This document shows positions 7,725 to 15,184 of a stretch of 15,881 nt of DNA, piece by piece (the stretch's first letter is position 1; each line of letters opens with the position of its first letter). The DNA is taken from NCBI GenBank assembly GCA_022771185.1, contig JALFCJ010000296.1, positions 1 to 15,881 on the forward strand. The letters are read 5' to 3'. A program made the translations under genes and the position numbers. This DNA comes from Spirochaetales bacterium (GTDB lineage Bacteria > Spirochaetota > Spirochaetia > Sphaerochaetales > Sphaerochaetaceae). The notes below the pieces were generated by a model. The model was not told the origin of the DNA and ran no database searches. It saw only the letters and a program-made list of their open reading frames with translations.

Positions 7725-9314
7725 TTAGTTATCCCAATAGAAGTTATAAATATAGTAATAGTTTGTATTTATTTCTTCACATACAAGGTTTTTCTGGTAT
7801 GCATAAGGAATAGCCTTGTAGAATGTTGGGATAGAATACATCTCATCCTGGATGATTCTGTTTATATCAAGCCACAAACTTCTTCTCTTTGTGCCGTCAG
7901 TTTCACCCATTGCTTCAATATACAAATCATTGAGCTCCTGATTAGAAAGATCAAGTTCGCTGTATACTCCATTTGCTCTTTCTTCGTCTGTTACAACACG
8001 GAAATACTGGTATCCATAGCTTGCATCAGGAGAATAGTTTGTACCTGTTGTTGCAAGATTATACTTGTGTTCTTTTCTAAGAGATCTGCAGGAAGCAGAA
8101 TCGGCAAGCTCAATTCTGACTTTTATACCAATATCAGCCATGTTGTCTTGGAATGCTGTAGACATCTTTTCCCAATAACTTCCGTTGATACATGTTATAG
8201 TTCCGATATCTACACCATTAGGATATCCTGCTTCAGCCAAAAGAGCTTTTGCTTTTTCCGGGTTGTATTCATATGTAGTAATACCTGCAGCTTTCATCTC
8301 TTCGAGAGTGAAACCACCATAGACAGTATTTGGATTGAACATACAATAAGCTGGAGAAGCAATGCCGTCGTAGGCAATAATAGTCATGGCCTCTCTGTCG
8401 ATTCCATATGAAATAGCCTGACGAACAAGCTTATTTGACAATGCATCATTATTATTGATATTTACATGGAAGAAGCTTGTATGCTGGGTAGGGGCGAGAT
8501 AAGTATTAAATCTTGAATCGGAGCTAATTGAAGACCACTTTGCTGTCGGTACAACAATGAAATCAAGGTCTCCTGCCTCAAAAGCAACTGAAATTGTATT
8601 GTTGTCAGAAAGAATCTGGTAATTAACAGTCTCAATCCTAGCTTTACCTCTGTAATAATCATCAAAAGCTTTTAAAACAATCATGGAATCGGGGTTGTAA
8701 GAAGACACCATATATGGACCTGTTCCGTATGGAACCCATTCAATACCTAGTTTTCCACTTTCCCGTGCTTTCAAGAATTCATCTTTGCATACGATATATC
8801 CATAAAGAGCAATATTACTCATGAAGGCTGCACTTTTGTTCTTTGATTTAATCTGTACGGTATTCTCATCAATAGCTACTGCACTTTCAAAGTCGCCAAG
8901 ATTATTTCTTTTTTTAGTAAAAGGACCATCTTTTAGAGAATATTGGAGAGACCATGCCATATCTTCCGCTGTCATAGTTGCACCATTATGGAACTTTACT
9001 CCTTCCTTAATTTTCAAGGTATAAGTCAACCCATCTTCAGATACAGTATAAGATTCTGCTAGACGAGGAATTAACTCGCCACTGTCACTTAAAAAGAATG
9101 GTGTCTCATAAAGCTGCCAGAAAAGCTGCATATCTACGATATTAGCTGAATCAAAAGGGTTGAGTGTTTCGACAACCTGATTCAAAGTAAGGTTGATTGA
9201 ATCCCTCTTTTCTGTGCTTGCTTTTGTTCCGGATGACTCATTTGAGCCGCCACAAAATGCTGATGCAATAAAGAATACAGCAATCAGCATAACAATAAGA
9301 GCTTTCTTTTTCAT
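7725..9314 (-). CDS. Peptide-type ABC transporter substrate-binding protein (SBP_bac_5)
   Basis: This 529-residue extracytoplasmic receptor for the importer begins with MKKKALIVMLIAVFFIASAF, a classical signal peptide, followed by C21 and a Gly/Ser-rich linker. C21 would be the lipid attachment site, but the residue before it is Phe, an atypical lipobox; alternatively signal peptidase I cleaves at ASA. The family 5 fold is marked by LNPFDSANIVDMQLFWQLYE near the N-terminus, LIPRLAESYTVSEDGLTYTL (81-100), VKFHNGATMTAEDM and YGTGPYMV (196-203). The length is typical. The start at 9314 has GGAGG 6 nt upstream; a longer start at 9353 would bury the signal peptide behind an Arg-rich extension. It presumably sets the substrate specificity of the operon; the ligand is unknown. 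Confidence 0.93.
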   Translation of the reverse strand: MKKKALIVMLIAVFFIASAFCGGSNESSGTKASTEKRDSINLTLNQVVETLNPFDSANIVDMQLFWQLYETPFFLSDSGELIPRLAESYTVSEDGLTYTLKIKEGVKFHNGATMTAEDMAWSLQYSLKDGPFTKKRNNLGDFESAVAIDENTVQIKSKNKSAAFMSNIALYGYIVCKDEFLKARESGKLGIEWVPYGTGPYMVSSYNPDSMIVLKAFDDYYRGKARIETVNYQILSDNNTISVAFEAGDLDFIVVPTAKWSSISSDSRFNTYLAPTQHTSFFHVNINNNDALSNKLVRQAISYGIDREAMTIIAYDGIASPAYCMFNPNTVYGGFTLEEMKAAGITTYEYNPEKAKALLAEAGYPNGVDIGTITCINGSYWEKMSTAFQDNMADIGIKVRIELADSASCRSLRKEHKYNLATTGTNYSPDASYGYQYFRVVTDEERANGVYSELDLSNQELNDLYIEAMGETDGTKRRSLWLDINRIIQDEMYSIPTFYKAIPYAYQKNLVCEEINTNYYYIYNFYWDN

Positions 9315-9345
9315 AATATTCCTCCTTGGCCTAGGCCTAATATTT

Positions 9346-10026
9346 CTACTCAAATAGTTCTGATAACAGTCGTGCGATTAAAGTTCTTGGAAGGATTACA
9401 GGCTTACCTGATGCTGTTTCAAGTCTCTGCTTCATTTTTTGTGTGTATCCAATACAATCGAGTACACAGATATCAATATCCTTATTACTAAAAGCTTTTC
9501 CTATTTCTTCAAGGTTCGGTCCTCCTTCATAAGGATTTGAGGCTTTGGCATCTACAGAACTTACGATTTTCCCCCATCTTTTTTTAGTCTCTGTTATTTG
9601 TTTTGGACTAGGACTTACCACTCCAATTCTTTTTGCAATAAGTGGGACTATGTTATAAAGAACTTTCTGTGGATATAGAATTGGTACTTTTGATTTTAAT
9701 GTATTTGGAAACGTACCAGTGCATAGCATTAATATTAAAGAGACATCCTCTTTTTCTAAGGAATAAATAAGGTTTTGGATAATAGGAAGAATCTTTTTTT
9801 CTCCCATCACAACACTTTTCCCATTGGATAATCTCGATACCAAAATAGGCCCATCGGCATCAGATGTACCAGAAGGTGCAATTGCTTCTAGCTCTTTACT
9901 TGTCATGCCATCCAATACACCTTTTTGGATAATCTCCAAACTCTCTGGAAGTAGAGGGCAAATGTCATCAATGATATCGACTCTTGGGGACTGTCCAATA
10001 GTTATTGCACCTATTCTTCTTTTCAA
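9346..10026 (-). CDS. AroM-family protein
   Basis: This 226-residue protein begins with IGAITIGQSPRVDI and carries PSGTSDADGPILVSRLSNG, LMLCTGTF (about 99-106) and VLDCIGYTQ (188-196), the hallmarks of the AroM family, whose function is unknown. C102 and C191 sit in two half-domains in contexts like the two catalytic cysteines of Asp/Glu/hydantoin racemases (compare the C-N-T and L-G-C-T-H-Y motifs); this parallel is an inference. The start is TTG at 10026, overlapping the DUF1177 stop as TTGA, with AGGGG 7 nt upstream, which marks translational coupling. Its product is cytosolic with no signal peptide. Context suggests it modifies the imported compound. Confidence 0.88.
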   Translation of the reverse strand: MKRRIGAITIGQSPRVDIIDDICPLLPESLEIIQKGVLDGMTSKELEAIAPSGTSDADGPILVSRLSNGKSVVMGEKKILPIIQNLIYSLEKEDVSLILMLCTGTFPNTLKSKVPILYPQKVLYNIVPLIAKRIGVVSPSPKQITETKKRWGKIVSSVDAKASNPYEGGPNLEEIGKAFSNKDIDICVLDCIGYTQKMKQRLETASGKPVILPRTLIARLLSELFE

Positions 10027-10967
10027 TCTGAGGCCCCTTTTGTCTTTAGATGTTCCATAGATCCGTATTTTTTCTGAATCAACTCAAATTCTTCAGGGTC
10101 ATAGAACGAGCAGTTCCCCTTTCCAAATTGTTTGGCCACTTCAATTGTGAATCTTGCAGCAGCTTCAACATCTGTGAAGTGTGATGCTCCTGTCGCACAA
10201 CCTGGAACCATTGTTTCTGCGGTGATTGCAACTCCAATTACTGGAGCACTGGTCACAGTGCAAGGCTGCATTATGCTGTTAAGGTGATAAATACCATTGC
10301 CATAAGGTGTTATATCTTGAATTGAAATTGCAAATACTTTCGGCAACTGTCCTGTAACAATTTGATATACATCTAATACCTGTTCGCTTACCCTCAGAAT
10401 ATAACCATCTTTAACAGTAGGAGAAATCGCAAATCCTCTATGATTGATAATTCTGTTTCCCTTGGTTGTATCAATACATAAAATAGCATCCATGTCATCT
10501 GTTACTTCAGCTTTGTTTATTGTATCCATCTTGATAGCACTTCCCATAAAAGGAACTGGGTCATGAGGCTGTGTAGGGGCGTTTGGGTTAATATCTGTAC
10601 ATATGATTACATCTCCATCAAGATAATCGCCATTTAACTGCATTTCTAGAAGCTTTGCTGCTACAGCAAGTGCCGCTAATGCACCATCACCATCCGAAAC
10701 ATATCCCACAACTTCAGGTCTAGCTCCTATTCCACCTAATCTGCCAAGGACTCCGAGAGTAGGGGAATTACCTTTCATAACCTTGCCATTCTTACCTGGA
10801 ATAGTAATTCGGATATAGTCTGTAGTTTTGGTATCATCTTCATCATGAAGTTTTTCAAGGATGATATCTTTTGCTCCAAGAGATTCCATGTATTCTTTTA
10901 CCTTCTTTCCTGAAGCATCTGCTCTGTCCAAGAGATCATAAACTTGGATTACCTGTTTTATCAGCAT
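10023..10967 (-). CDS. DUF1177-family protein, first gene of the operon
   Basis: This 314-residue cytosolic protein matches my recollection of the DUF1177 family, which is often next to AroM-family genes and peptide transporters. Its function is not known. Visible landmarks are LGRLGGIGARPEVVGYVSDG (74-93), DGDGALAALAVAAKLL (92-107), GDVIICTDINPNAPTQPHDP (118-137) and GCATGASHFTDVEAAARF (257-273). The DGDGALAALAVAAKLL stretch, followed about 10 residues later by a hydrophobic strand and an acidic turn, resembles the metal-site region of M20/M28/M42 exopeptidase folds. The resemblance is weak. GGAGG lies 8 nt before the ATG, and a strong promoter sits about 34 nt upstream. It is translationally coupled to AroM. 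Confidence 0.85.
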   Translation of the reverse strand: MLIKQVIQVYDLLDRADASGKKVKEYMESLGAKDIILEKLHDEDDTKTTDYIRITIPGKNGKVMKGNSPTLGVLGRLGGIGARPEVVGYVSDGDGALAALAVAAKLLEMQLNGDYLDGDVIICTDINPNAPTQPHDPVPFMGSAIKMDTINKAEVTDDMDAILCIDTTKGNRIINHRGFAISPTVKDGYILRVSEQVLDVYQIVTGQLPKVFAISIQDITPYGNGIYHLNSIMQPCTVTSAPVIGVAITAETMVPGCATGASHFTDVEAAARFTIEVAKQFGKGNCSFYDPEEFELIQKKYGSMEHLKTKGASD

Positions 10968-11000
10968 TTTACCATCCTCCGTTTGATGTTAATTATTTGG

Positions 11001-11029
11001 ATTATATTATTTGAGAAAAACGGTGTAAA
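11001..11029 (-). promoter_or_regulatory. Sigma-70-type promoter of the peptide operon
   Basis: On the minus strand, TTTACA (11029-11024) and a perfect TATAAT (11006-11001) are separated by exactly 17 bp. Transcription would start near 10994, giving a leader of about 27 nt with GGAGG 8 nt before the DUF1177 ATG. No other promoter of this quality was found inside the operon. Confidence 0.75.
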
Positions 11030-11440
11030 ATCTAAATTTATTATAACCAGTTTATCTATTTCATTTATAACAACGTATATATATCCAAAAAAAATACTAA
11101 AATATTAAGGTGTTAACTCTTTTATATATAAGAGAATATCATTAACAAATAGTAGTATTTCATTTATTAATGAGTAGTAATAATCAAAAAATAATAGTAT
11201 TTTGTTATAAAAGAATAATCTAAAACATATATAACAAAAAAAAGTAATAGTTGAGCATGATATAACTAGAAAAAGAGAGGAAAAAGCATTGTCATTTTAT
11301 ATTGGTAACAGTTGTTTGCTTTATAAATTGTATATCTAAAGCTTTATCAACCATTATTAAATCATGTTTTTGATGGAATTATTCAACGAGACTGATTTAT
11401 TATTGGCAATGATATTAGGGCATTTATCCTATTTACTAAC
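11030..11440. other. AT-rich intergenic spacer upstream of the operon
   Basis: No gene is supported here. The stretch is dominated by A/T runs and holds the possible LysR dyad (11052-11070) and a short inverted repeat, CTCTT/AAGAG, at 11117-11134. An open frame of 35 codons from 11373 to 11480 has no SD and no recognisable product; it may be decayed DNA at the left flank of the IS remnant. No tRNA, riboswitch or strong terminator was recognised. Confidence 0.6.
11052..11070. promoter_or_regulatory. Possible LysR-type operator dyad
   Basis: TTAT-N11-ATAA is centred at 11061, about 67 bp upstream of the predicted operon start at 10994. LysR-type regulators commonly bind a dyad near -65. The surrounding DNA is extremely AT-rich, so a chance match is quite possible. 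Confidence 0.25.
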
Positions 11441-11461
11441 ACTTTCCCCAAAAAATAGGAC

Positions 11462-11889
11462 TATAGAATTGGCCATCTAGGCCTCATTTTCAAGATAAAT
11501 CCGACAATCTACGCCCGTAAACAGGCACTTTTATAGGATCCACTGTTACCGTCGTTTGAAAACAACTCTCAGGACCATACTGCCGAGATAAACCTCAACA
11601 GGATAAACAGCTTCCATGACACCATAGAGGAGTTCAACAGGAAATATAGGGGTGTGAAGACCGAATACCTCAACAGATATGCTTCAATGTTCTCAGTATC
11701 CTGGAATCTGAGGGGTATGTGATCCAACAGGGATAAGCTGTACAAGACTGTATTCTCCTATGCCAGGGAATATTCCGAGGTAATAAGAAACACCGAACTT
11801 GCTGGAAGAAACGTTTACATGCCGGAGGATATACTATGGAGGACTGTTTGATCTTACCCCCTAAAAGTCACTGATTCTCGAATATGCAA
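11462..11889 (+). mobile_element. Second IS1595-like insertion sequence remnant
   Basis: This copy has the same orientation as the one at 1-406. Bases 11654-11889 match 171-406 without gaps, with about 14 differences. The left limit is uncertain: a frame reading NWPSRPHF from about 11467 recalls the start of IS1595 zinc-ribbon domains, and TGTFIGSTVTV from 11521 recalls the segment after it. No terminal inverted repeat matching the right end could be found. The right end lies inside the downstream ADP-ribosylglycohydrolase gene. Confidence 0.7.
11521..11851 (+). pseudogene. Degenerate IS1595/ISXO2-type transposase, internally deleted
   Basis: An N-terminal piece (TGTFIGSTVTVV, 11521-11556) ends in a TGA. 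A frame change near 11557 then leads into the C-terminal piece: INSFHDTIEEFNRKYRGVKT, then EYLNRYASMFSVSWNLRGM, a TGA at 11720-11722, and a tail ending in ILWRTV with TGA at 11849-11851. The INSFHDTIEEFNRKYRGV block is the typical last transposase segment and is missing from the copy at the window's left edge. Conversely the helix-turn-helix and VQLDE region is missing here. The two copies therefore decayed by different deletions. Confidence 0.7.
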
Positions 11890-12670
11890 CAATTTTAATC
11901 ATAGAGAGGACAGAGTAAAGATCATCTGGTAAGTATGGTCTTACCATTTCTGATAAATCTTCTTTCCAATAAGCCTCGGCGATACTACCTGCAATAGCTC
12001 CCATAGTATCGGCATCGCCTCCAAGAGAGATGGCGTTGCGGATTGTATCTTCCGTGTCCACTCCTTCCAAAAAGCAGATAATGGATTCAGGGACAGTTCC
12101 TTGGCAGGAGCCGTCAAAACTGTAACTCTCTCTTATATCGCAGAGTTTTCTCGATAAGTCATATCCAAACTCCTTCTCGATATATCTCTTAATAATCTCT
12201 TTGTCTTCACCAGTCCTTGCAAGAAATATAGCTGATGCTGTAGCTTCCGCCCCTTTTATACCTTCAGGATGGTTATGTGTCACTTCTGCCGATAGCCTTG
12301 CCGCCTTTCTTGTCTCTTCCATTGTTTCATAAAGCCAACCTGCAGCACTGACTCTCATTGCTGATCCATTTCCCCAGCTATTATAAGCCTTAGGGTTATC
12401 TAAGCGGAGCCAGGAAGAAAACATAGAGCCATAGGCGCCAGTAGGATAAGGATATCGTCTTCCCCACTTTCTCATAGACTCTATCAGGTTATTCTTTGTA
12501 ACTTCTTCATCGTTGATATCAGAGTTTAACAAAGCTTCAGCTACAGCCACCGTCATAATAGTATCATCTGTATAATCCATAGTGTTATCAAGAAAGACAA
12601 AGTCCTTGCTCTTTATAGGCATAAACTCATATTCACTTCCAACAATATCTCCCAGCGCTGCTCCAAACAT
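11861..12670 (-). CDS. ADP-ribosylglycohydrolase-family protein, C-terminus replaced by IS end
   Basis: This 269-residue protein has the DraG/ARH layout: MFGAALGDIVGSEYEF at the start, the metal-binding DYTDDTIMT (32-40), a central GSAMRVSAAGWLY (102-114) and the C-terminal metal motif LGGDADTMGAIAGSIAEA (216-233). These place it among di-magnesium hydrolases that remove ADP-ribose or related groups. Both acidic motifs are intact. The last nine residues (about 261-269, VAYSRISDF) and the stop codon are encoded by the IS remnant, so the native end was lost. The loss falls after the catalytic core, near where the family normally ends, so activity may be retained. GGAGG lies 6 nt before the ATG. 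It is divergent from the GH2 gene; its substrate is unknown. Confidence 0.9.
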   Translation of the reverse strand: MFGAALGDIVGSEYEFMPIKSKDFVFLDNTMDYTDDTIMTVAVAEALLNSDINDEEVTKNNLIESMRKWGRRYPYPTGAYGSMFSSWLRLDNPKAYNSWGNGSAMRVSAAGWLYETMEETRKAARLSAEVTHNHPEGIKGAEATASAIFLARTGEDKEIIKRYIEKEFGYDLSRKLCDIRESYSFDGSCQGTVPESIICFLEGVDTEDTIRNAISLGGDADTMGAIAGSIAEAYWKEDLSEMVRPYLPDDLYSVLSMIKIVAYSRISDF

Positions 12671-12784
12671 TTTTTGCCTCCTATTTCATATATAGCACGT
12701 TATAGGAGGAAGAAACAAAAAGATTTGGAAGCTTATAATTTCTCACGTACAATAAAAGAGAAAAAACAAACGACAAGGTACAGA
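12671..12784. promoter_or_regulatory. Divergent intergenic region between ARH and GH2 genes
   Basis: An 8-bp inverted repeat, CCTCCTAT (12677-12684) and ATAGGAGG (12702-12709), spans the region. Its left arm is the SD of the leftward gene. For the leftward gene, a TTGTTT-N18-TATATA pair is possible. For the rightward gene, TATAAT occurs at 12734-12739 without a convincing -35. Start sites are therefore only suggested. Confidence 0.35.
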
Positions 12785-15019
12785 ATGAGAGCAATAACAA
12801 ATATCAATGACAATTGGTTCTTTAATAAAAGTGAGGAGCTTCCTTCCTCTCTTCCAGAAAACTGGGAGAGAATAACTCTACCCCATACCTGGAACAACAT
12901 TGACGGTATGGACGGAGGAAATGACTACTACAGAGGAAAGTGCACATACACGAGACTTATCAACAAGAAAGATCTCCCGAAGGAAGAAGAACACTTTCTA
13001 GAAATAAACGGCGCAAACTCTTCTTCCTTTGTCTATCTCAATGGAGAGAAAATAAACGAGCACCATGGAGGATACTCTACATTCCGTACGCCTCTTAGTC
13101 TTAAGGACGGCGATAACTTATTATCTATCGTTGTAGACAACTCGCCCTCAAACACAGTATATCCACAAACGGCAGACTTCACTTTCTATGGAGGCCTATA
13201 TAGAGACGTAAATATAATCTCTCTACCTTCATCCCACTTTGACACTGAATACTACGGAGGCCCAGGAATAAAGGCTACTCCTTATGTAGACGGCCGAGTG
13301 GAGGTGGAAGTGTATGTTAAAGGCTCCTTCGATTCCATCCGTTACACAATAATCGATAGAGAGGGAAAGGAAATAATAAAGGAAGAGAGCAATGAAACCA
13401 CCCACACTCTCACTCTCTCTTCCCCTCACTTATGGAATGGAAAGAAGGACCCTTATCTCTACACTCTAAAGGCCTCTCTAATAAGCGGAGACACAGAGAA
13501 AGACACAGTCTCCGTGGATATTGGTTTCAGAAGCTTTGTAATCGACAGCGAAAGAGGCTTTATTCTAAATGGAGAAGAGTATCCACTCCGCGGTGTCTCT
13601 CGTCACCAAGATAGATGGGGGAAAGGAAACGCAATAACGAAAGAAGACCACGACGAGGACATGGCTCTTATTTTGGAGATGGGAGCCAACACAGTAAGAC
13701 TGGCGCACTATCAGCATGACCAGTACTTCTACTCTCTTTGTGATAAATTCGGCCTGATAGTATGGGCTGAGATACCATATATCTCCCAGCACATGCCATC
13801 CGGTAGAGATAACACAATCTCTCAGATGAAGGAGCTGATAGTTCAAAACTACAACCATCCTTCAATCATAGTGTGGGGGCTCTCAAACGAAATAACAATG
13901 AATGGCGCAGACGACAGCGACATGCTGTCAAACCACCATATACTTAACAATCTATGCCACGCAATGGATAAGACACGTCTCACTACTATGGCTGTTTTGA
14001 CTACATGTAAGCCAGAGAAAGAGATCGTACACATTACTGATGTCGTCTCCTATAACCACTACTTCGGTTGGTATGGGGGAGAAATCGAAGACAACGCAGT
14101 TTGGTTTGATGATTTCCACAAGAGATTCCCCGATACTCCAATCGGCTGCAGCGAGTATGGCTGTGAGGCTCTCAACTGGCACTCTTCAAAGCCTGAACAG
14201 GGCGATTACACAGAAGAGTATCAGGCATACTACCACGAGGAAATGATCAAGACATTCTTCTCCCGCCCTTATATATGGGCGACACATGCATGGAATATGT
14301 TCGACTTCGGAGCCGATGCAAGAGGCGAAGGCGGAGAGAATGGCCAGAACCATAAAGGTCTCGTTACAATAGACAGGAAATATAAGAAAGACTCTTTCTA
14401 TGCTTATAAAGCATGGCTATCTGAAGAGAAGTTTGTACACATATGTAGTAAGCGCTATGTAGATAGAGTGGAGAATCCTACACTAATAAAGGTTTATTCC
14501 AATATGCCTGAAGTATCGCTATTTGTTAACGGAGAACTATTGGAAACAAAGAAAGCTGATGATCACTTTTTCTCTTTCTCCGTCCCTAACGAAGGAGAGA
14601 CTATTATTAAAGCCAAGGCTGGAGACTTAGAGGACGAAAGCAGAATAAGAAAGGTCGAAGTCTTCAATGAAGAATATAGACTCAAAGAGAAAGGAGCTAT
14701 CCTCAATTGGTTCGATATAACTGAAAAGGATGGATACTGCTCTCTAAATACAAAGATCAACGAGATAATGAAGTCTACAAAGGGTAGACTCGTATTAATT
14801 TTCTTTATTATGAGGAAGCTGAAAACCATGAAAAAGAAGAGTGTCAAGAACTCCTCGGATTCTGCTTCTTCCATGTTAAAGAACAAAGACACTATGAAGA
14901 TGATAGGATCCTTCACTATTCTTCGTATCTCTTCTATGGCTGGAACAGTGGGAATGAAATTCACAAAAGAGGAGCTTTTGACACTAAATAAGAAGCTGAA
15001 CAAAGTAAAACTGAAATAA
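12785..15019 (+). CDS. GH2-family beta-galactosidase-like glycoside hydrolase
   Basis: This 744-residue enzyme is a family 2 glycoside hydrolase, probably a beta-galactosidase. The sugar-binding domain (about 1-150) shows TLPHTWNNIDGMDGGNDYYRG (31-51, counting MRAIT as the start) and FYGGLYRDVNI (134-144). An immunoglobulin-like domain follows. The TIM-barrel starts near FILNGEEYPLRGVSRHQD (259-276). The acid/base is E369 in WGLSNE and the nucleophile E457 in GCSEYGCE; ATHAWNMFDFGADAR (499-513) is also typical. No signal peptide is visible, so it is cytosolic and presumably cleaves imported oligosaccharides. The C-terminal tail with GSFTILRISSM and FTKEELLTLNKKLNKVK is seen in related enzymes. 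The start at 12785 is preferred (AAGGT 5 nt upstream); upstream codons in frame reach 12674 but lack an SD. Its exact sugar specificity is unknown. Confidence 0.9.
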   Translation: MRAITNINDNWFFNKSEELPSSLPENWERITLPHTWNNIDGMDGGNDYYRGKCTYTRLINKKDLPKEEEHFLEINGANSSSFVYLNGEKINEHHGGYSTFRTPLSLKDGDNLLSIVVDNSPSNTVYPQTADFTFYGGLYRDVNIISLPSSHFDTEYYGGPGIKATPYVDGRVEVEVYVKGSFDSIRYTIIDREGKEIIKEESNETTHTLTLSSPHLWNGKKDPYLYTLKASLISGDTEKDTVSVDIGFRSFVIDSERGFILNGEEYPLRGVSRHQDRWGKGNAITKEDHDEDMALILEMGANTVRLAHYQHDQYFYSLCDKFGLIVWAEIPYISQHMPSGRDNTISQMKELIVQNYNHPSIIVWGLSNEITMNGADDSDMLSNHHILNNLCHAMDKTRLTTMAVLTTCKPEKEIVHITDVVSYNHYFGWYGGEIEDNAVWFDDFHKRFPDTPIGCSEYGCEALNWHSSKPEQGDYTEEYQAYYHEEMIKTFFSRPYIWATHAWNMFDFGADARGEGGENGQNHKGLVTIDRKYKKDSFYAYKAWLSEEKFVHICSKRYVDRVENPTLIKVYSNMPEVSLFVNGELLETKKADDHFFSFSVPNEGETIIKAKAGDLEDESRIRKVEVFNEEYRLKEKGAILNWFDITEKDGYCSLNTKINEIMKSTKGRLVLIFFIMRKLKTMKKKSVKNSSDSASSMLKNKDTMKMIGSFTILRISSMAGTVGMKFTKEELLTLNKKLNKVKLK

Positions 15020-15101
15020 CAAAAGGCATGTTTTAACTTTATTATTTGTATTAACAAAATTTAAGCATAATATGTTAAAAACTGACATACATACTTACAT
15101 C

Positions 15102-15153
15102 ACGATAACTCGCGGAAAGTGGTATAAAAACCATAGATTCCGCGAGTTATCGT
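15102..15153. repeat. Perfect 16-bp inverted repeat (long hairpin) after the GH2 gene
   Basis: ACGATAACTCGCGGAA (15102-15117) is followed after 20 nt by its exact reverse complement (15138-15153). The loop itself can fold: TGGT (15120-15123) pairs with ACCA (15130-15133). It starts 82 nt past the GH2 stop and is followed by TATTAATATTT, only loosely T-rich. It could be an inefficient terminator, a palindromic repeat element or a structured RNA. Confidence 0.7.
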
Positions 15154-15184
15154 TATTAATATTTCAAAAACACAGGAGTGCGGA

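Noticed and set aside
9328..9337. Perfect 10-bp palindrome GGCCTAGGCC upstream of oppA
   Set aside because: It is short with no loop, and too close to the SD to judge. No repeated copy was seen in the window.
9315..9353. Longer binding-protein start at 9353
   Set aside because: It would place an Arg-rich tail in front of a textbook signal peptide; GGAGG precedes the ATG at 9314.
11373..11480. 35-codon open frame left of the second IS remnant
   Set aside because: No SD and no recognisable product; it overlaps probable IS debris in another frame and may be chance in AT-rich DNA.
12674..12784. Upstream extension of the GH2 frame to 12674
   Set aside because: It adds a basic stretch unlike GH2 N-termini, starts within the SD region of the divergent gene and has no SD of its own. 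MRAITNINDNWFF at 12785 fits the family.
14563..15057. Long open frame on the minus strand opposite the end of the GH2 gene
   Set aside because: It is the complement of well-supported GH2 coding sequence; the hydrophobic, Phe/Ser/Leu-rich composition is what Lys/Glu-rich coding produces in reverse. No SD or family motif.
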